In this document: piece after piece, positions 25,772 to 28,309 of the stretch | Layout: each line of letters opens with the position of its first letter | Numbering within the stretch: position 1 is the first letter of the stretch | NCBI GenBank assembly: GCA_900769765.1 | Contig: CAAGHW010000036.1 | Location: 1-28,309 of the forward strand | Origin: Bacteroidaceae bacterium | GTDB lineage: Bacteria; Bacteroidota; Bacteroidia; Bacteroidales; Bacteroidaceae | Reading direction: 5' to 3' | Length of the DNA stretch: 28,309 nt | Notes under the pieces: model-generated | Databases searched by the model: none | What the model was told of the DNA's origin: nothing | The model's input: only the letters and a program-made list of their open reading frames with translations | Made by a program: the position numbers and the translations under genes

Positions 25772-27112
25772 TTACTCTTCAACAACCCCGGTCTCTTCCC
25801 CTCGAGCGCGACGTGCCTCTTCGAATTTAGCCTTCATTGTAGGGTTTTTGTATGTCAGTTTCTTTATCGTCAAGTTTTCGGTATCTTGTTGCGCCAGACG
25901 CAGATTGTTACCCGAACCAATAAGACTCTCTTTGACTTTGGTAAGTTTGTTTATTGTATCATCAATCTGTTTTATCGCTTCTTCAAACTTCTTTGATGCA
26001 AGTTCATAGTGTTTGCCGAATTTATTCTTGAACTCTTCGATTTTGGTCTCGAAATTTGTCACATCCACCTCTTTGCTCTGTGCAAGTATAAGCTGTTTCT
26101 TGTATTCAAGACTTTTCTTTGAAGCCTGCACAAGCAAGTTAATGAATGGCACAAAGAACTGTGGACGTATCACATACATCTTTGGGTACATGTGCGACTT
26201 GTTCACAATGCCGGTGTTATAGAGGTCATTCTCTGCCTCGAGCAGACTCACAAGAACAGCGAACTCACATCCTTTCTTTTTACGGTCATCATCAAGTTTC
26301 TTCAAAAAATCATCGTTCTTGTGTTTGGTACTTGTGGTATCCTGTTCGTTCTTCATCTCAAACATTATCGAGATATACTCGGTACCATCTTCCGAATCAC
26401 GGAATATAAAGTCTCCCTTTGAGCCACAGCTTGCATCGTTATCCTTTTCAAAGTATGCGTTTGGCATCATAGGGCGTATATACTGTTCGAATTCAATGTA
26501 GCAATGCTGTTCAAGAGTCTCACCCACCATCTTTGTGGACATCTTTGACTTCAAATCCTTGTAGTAGTTTACCTGTTCCTGTATTATGCGCAATTGCTCT
26601 TCGTGCTGTTTCCTTATTGCAGCTTCGTTAATCTTAGCCTCGCGTTTCTCCAATTCGGCTGTTGAACGCAGTTTTGTTATCTCGTTATCTTTTTCCTGTA
26701 ACAAAGTCTGCGCCTTGCTACGTTCCTCCATTACGGCAATTTTCAGCATATTGTCATTTTGTGCTATAGCCGAGTTGAGCTGTGCTATGGTCTTATCCTT
26801 TTCGGCAAGACAACTGCTCATCTCATTCTTCTTTTCAATCTCTATTTTTTCAAGTTTACTCTGAAGCAGTTTTATCTCGGTCTCTTTTGAACTTATCTCG
26901 GCATCTTTCTTGTTAATCTCTTTTTGGAAATCGTTTCTATTCCTTGTATTAGCCAATTCCTGTTCAGTCTTGTGACGCGCCTCGATCTCGGCCATGCGAC
27001 GTGCAATCTCGGCTTCAAACTCAGTGTTTTTTATCTGACTTACAATAGAAGCGTATTCGGCTTCATCAACCTGGAAAATACTTCCACACTTTGGGCACTT
27101 CAATTCTTTCAT
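25772..27112 (-). CDS. DUF2130 protein: zinc ribbon, coiled coil, putative PD-(D/E)XK core
   Basis: The product has 446 residues with no signal peptide. Residues 6-9 are CPKC, half of a zinc ribbon (KELKCPKCGSIFQVDE). Residues about 28-190 form a long charged coiled coil. Residues about 194-330 contain GETLEQHCYIEFEQYIRPM, the DUF2130 hallmark, then SKGDFIFRD, ISIMFEMKNEQ and FAVLVSLLE. The arrangement Glu198, Asp234, Glu252-x-Lys254 is what a PD-(D/E)XK nuclease core would show; this is my inference. A second helical region ends the protein. The biological role of the family is not established. It sits as a single gene between two copies of the same terminator-promoter module. Confidence 0.88.
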   Translation of the reverse strand: MKELKCPKCGSIFQVDEAEYASIVSQIKNTEFEAEIARRMAEIEARHKTEQELANTRNRNDFQKEINKKDAEISSKETEIKLLQSKLEKIEIEKKNEMSSCLAEKDKTIAQLNSAIAQNDNMLKIAVMEERSKAQTLLQEKDNEITKLRSTAELEKREAKINEAAIRKQHEEQLRIIQEQVNYYKDLKSKMSTKMVGETLEQHCYIEFEQYIRPMMPNAYFEKDNDASCGSKGDFIFRDSEDGTEYISIMFEMKNEQDTTSTKHKNDDFLKKLDDDRKKKGCEFAVLVSLLEAENDLYNTGIVNKSHMYPKMYVIRPQFFVPFINLLVQASKKSLEYKKQLILAQSKEVDVTNFETKIEEFKNKFGKHYELASKKFEEAIKQIDDTINKLTKVKESLIGSGNNLRLAQQDTENLTIKKLTYKNPTMKAKFEEARRARGEETGVVEE

Positions 27113-27159
27113 AGTATATATTCAATATTTGCACAGATACTATCTGTTTTGTTTTTTTG

Positions 27160-27167
27160 CAAAGTTA
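27160..27167 (-). promoter_or_regulatory. Possible proximal -7 element of the DUF2130 gene
   Basis: TAACTTTG on the minus strand (27167-27160) matches the -7 consensus, but no TTG stands at the right distance. Downstream of it a dyad ACAGATA-C-TATCTGT occupies 27133-27147, close to the expected transcription start. A second identical element within the repeated module (27241-27248) could serve as a distal promoter with a leader of about 120 bases. Confidence 0.5.
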
Positions 27168-27240
27168 TTTTGCTTTTATGCAAGAGTTCTACACAGTTAT
27201 GTTTTTTCGACAGCGGATTACCATTACATGTCTTATTTGT

Positions 27241-27323
27241 CAAAGTTAATTCATTTTCACCTATTTTATGCCACATAATAATAAAAAAAATCTGCACCGT
27301 TTCAACAGAAGCGGTGCAGATTT
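27241..27323 (-). repeat. Terminator-promoter module, copy B
   Basis: Direct copy of the module at 25672-25750: 39 identical bases (27241-27279), three or four extra bases, then the hairpin. It lies upstream of the DUF2130 gene, so the gene is bracketed by direct repeats of about 80 bases. Confidence 0.85.
27283..27323 (-). terminator. Intrinsic terminator of the right-hand BspA-like gene (module copy B)
   Basis: AAATCTGCACCG (27288-27299) and CGGTGCAGATTT (27312-27323) pair perfectly around a 12-base loop. On the minus strand the stem is followed by a T run. It begins about 15 bases after the stop codon. Confidence 0.9.
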
Positions 27324-27337
27324 AAGCTTGTTAATAT

Positions 27338-28309
27338 TTAATCTACAATTACCTTCACGCTCTTATCGCCAATTTTCACTATTGCTATAGAGCCTTTTGA
27401 AAGAGCTGTCTGAATTGTTGCATTGCCGTTTGCAATGGTAGTTGTTCCAACAAGTGCACCACCTGTAGTATAAACTTCTACAGACTCACCATCGAGTGCG
27501 CAATTTATAGATAATTCTCCATTTCTTGATGTTATAAACACCGCTGTTGCAGGAACGTTAATTACATTTGTTTCATTGTCGATATTACCGTTCTCAATCC
27601 AGCAAAGCGTTGCATTGATGGTTTCTGAATTTTCGTAACCTGTTGCTATTGCATATACAGCGATATTATATGTTGCCGAGAAGTTAATTTCACTGTCGTA
27701 GAATCTCTGGATATCACCGCAGGTTACATCTGTAACAAATTCAGCACCTTCTGTTTCACACTCAAATGAGAGCTTTCCGTTGTAGTATGAAATAACAGGC
27801 GTCGCACAAATTTTTACTTCCGGTTCTTCAGGTTCAACAATTTCTCCATCAAGTGTAACAATATTTCCAAAGGTGCTCCAGGGGGCTGTTGTTTTGTAGC
27901 TATTTATTGCTTCTGCCGGCACATGCAGTGTCATATATTCGGGATACGATTCTTTAAAGGCATCGCTCTTTGTTGTTGGCACATCTGCTGCAAGGCAATA
28001 TACATCTGCAAGATTCTCGCAATTAGCAAATGCCTCCTTTCCAATACCTGTAACGCTGTTACCAATTGTAACGCTTGTAAGGCCGTAGCAACTATAGAAC
28101 GCATTATTCCCAATGCTTGTAACACTATTAGGGATTGTTATGCTTGTAAGGCCAGAGCAACCATAGAACGCATAATTTCCAATGCTTATAACACTATTAG
28201 GGATTGTTATGCTTGTAAGGCCAGAGCAACCATAGAACGCCTGATATCCAATGCTTGTAACGCTGTTGCCAATTGTTACACTTGTAAGGCCGGAGCAACC
28301 ACTGAACGC
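27338..28309 (-). CDS. BspA-like leucine-rich repeat surface protein, 5' truncated by the window
   Basis: The last 323 residues of a larger protein are visible, and the frame is open to the right edge. It begins within LRR units of the type SIGxxAFYGCSGLTSITIPNSV and then has the same post-repeat module as the first BspA gene (YKTTAPWSTFGNIV). Next comes a segment of about 85 residues (ATPVISYYNGKLSFECETEG, YNIAVYAIATGYENSETINA) that resembles the chitobiase/hexosaminidase C-terminal-like domain found in such proteins. The final 70 residues (FITSRNGELSI to KVIVD) match the end of the first BspA gene and look like a T9SS type A sorting signal, by inference. The N-terminus and signal peptide lie outside the window. 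Confidence 0.9.
   Translation of the reverse strand, partial: AFSGCSGLTSVTIGNSVTSIGYQAFYGCSGLTSITIPNSVISIGNYAFYGCSGLTSITIPNSVTSIGNNAFYSCYGLTSVTIGNSVTGIGKEAFANCENLADVYCLAADVPTTKSDAFKESYPEYMTLHVPAEAINSYKTTAPWSTFGNIVTLDGEIVEPEEPEVKICATPVISYYNGKLSFECETEGAEFVTDVTCGDIQRFYDSEINFSATYNIAVYAIATGYENSETINATLCWIENGNIDNETNVINVPATAVFITSRNGELSINCALDGESVEVYTTGGALVGTTTIANGNATIQTALSKGSIAIVKIGDKSVKVIVD
27980..28309 (-). repeat. LRR coding repeats of the second BspA-like gene
   Basis: Almost five 69-base units are visible. Bases 28121-28171 and 28190-28240 are identical over 51 bases at an offset of exactly 69, pointing to a recent single-unit duplication. The array continues past the window. Confidence 0.85.

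Noticed and set aside
27109..27297. Shared peptide MWHKIGENELTL at 25707 and 27270 suggesting paralogous small genes
   Set aside because: The similarity comes from the duplicated terminator-promoter DNA. The -7 elements lie within the would-be coding sequence, so the peptides are not expected to be made from these promoters.
1..28309. CRISPR array, insertion sequence or prophage
   Set aside because: No spacer-repeat array, transposase, integrase or terminal inverted repeats were seen. The only tandem arrays are protein-coding LRR and InlB-like repeats.

Overview
The window looks like a chromosomal segment of a Bacteroidota bacterium, most likely order Bacteroidales (Bacteroides/Prevotella-like). 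The reasons are the BspA-type leucine-rich-repeat surface proteins, a lipidated Omp85 partner of TamB (TamL type), a PPi-dependent phosphofructokinase, FISUMP and golvesin-type domains, genes without clear Shine-Dalgarno sites, and at least five promoters of the Bacteroidota form TTG-N19/20-TAnnTTTG. Most of it is core genome rather than an accessory island. No CRISPR array, transposase, integrase or phage gene was seen.

Layout. 1-3303: the 3' end of an unknown gene, a 1026-residue BspA-like protein with 33 LRR units, and a strong terminator. 3322-4861: an initiator-type tRNA-Met (minus) with its own promoter and terminator, divergent from a TetR-family regulator overlapping a small RluA-family pseudouridine synthase. 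4867-7104: a minus operon of a lipoprotein cyclophilin and an M16 peptidase. 7222-14259: a dyad-marked leader and the tamB-tamL pair for envelope biogenesis. 14323-15395: a codon-optimised sugar nucleotidyltransferase as a single unit. 15427-17430: a minus lipoprotein with five InlB-like repeats and a C-terminal FISUMP domain. 17617-17947: rpmH (L34), 53 residues, with its own promoter and terminator. 18001-21273: a minus operon of a 92-residue unknown protein and a large periplasmic amidase-like protein interrupted by a golvesin-type domain. 21404-23938: pfp followed after 9 bases by a membrane-anchored GH25 lysozyme. 23959-25653: a minus operon of a PASTA membrane protein and an RluD-like synthase. 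25672-27323: a DUF2130 gene (zinc ribbon, coiled coil, apparent PD-(D/E)XK-like core) bracketed by two direct copies of a terminator-promoter module. 27338-28309: the 3' part of a second BspA-like gene, in the opposite orientation to the first.

Themes. Many products act on the cell envelope: two BspA proteins, TamB/TamL, an amidase, a lysozyme, a PASTA protein, a FISUMP lipoprotein and a lipoprotein foldase. Translation and RNA modification are represented by tRNA-Met, L34 and two pseudouridine synthases. No complete undescribed multi-gene system is evident. The most unusual signals are the duplicated terminator-promoter module flanking the putative nuclease-fold gene, the 13-bp hairpin inside the first codons of the GH25 gene, the 21-base dyad upstream of tamB, and the exact internal duplications in the BspA repeats.
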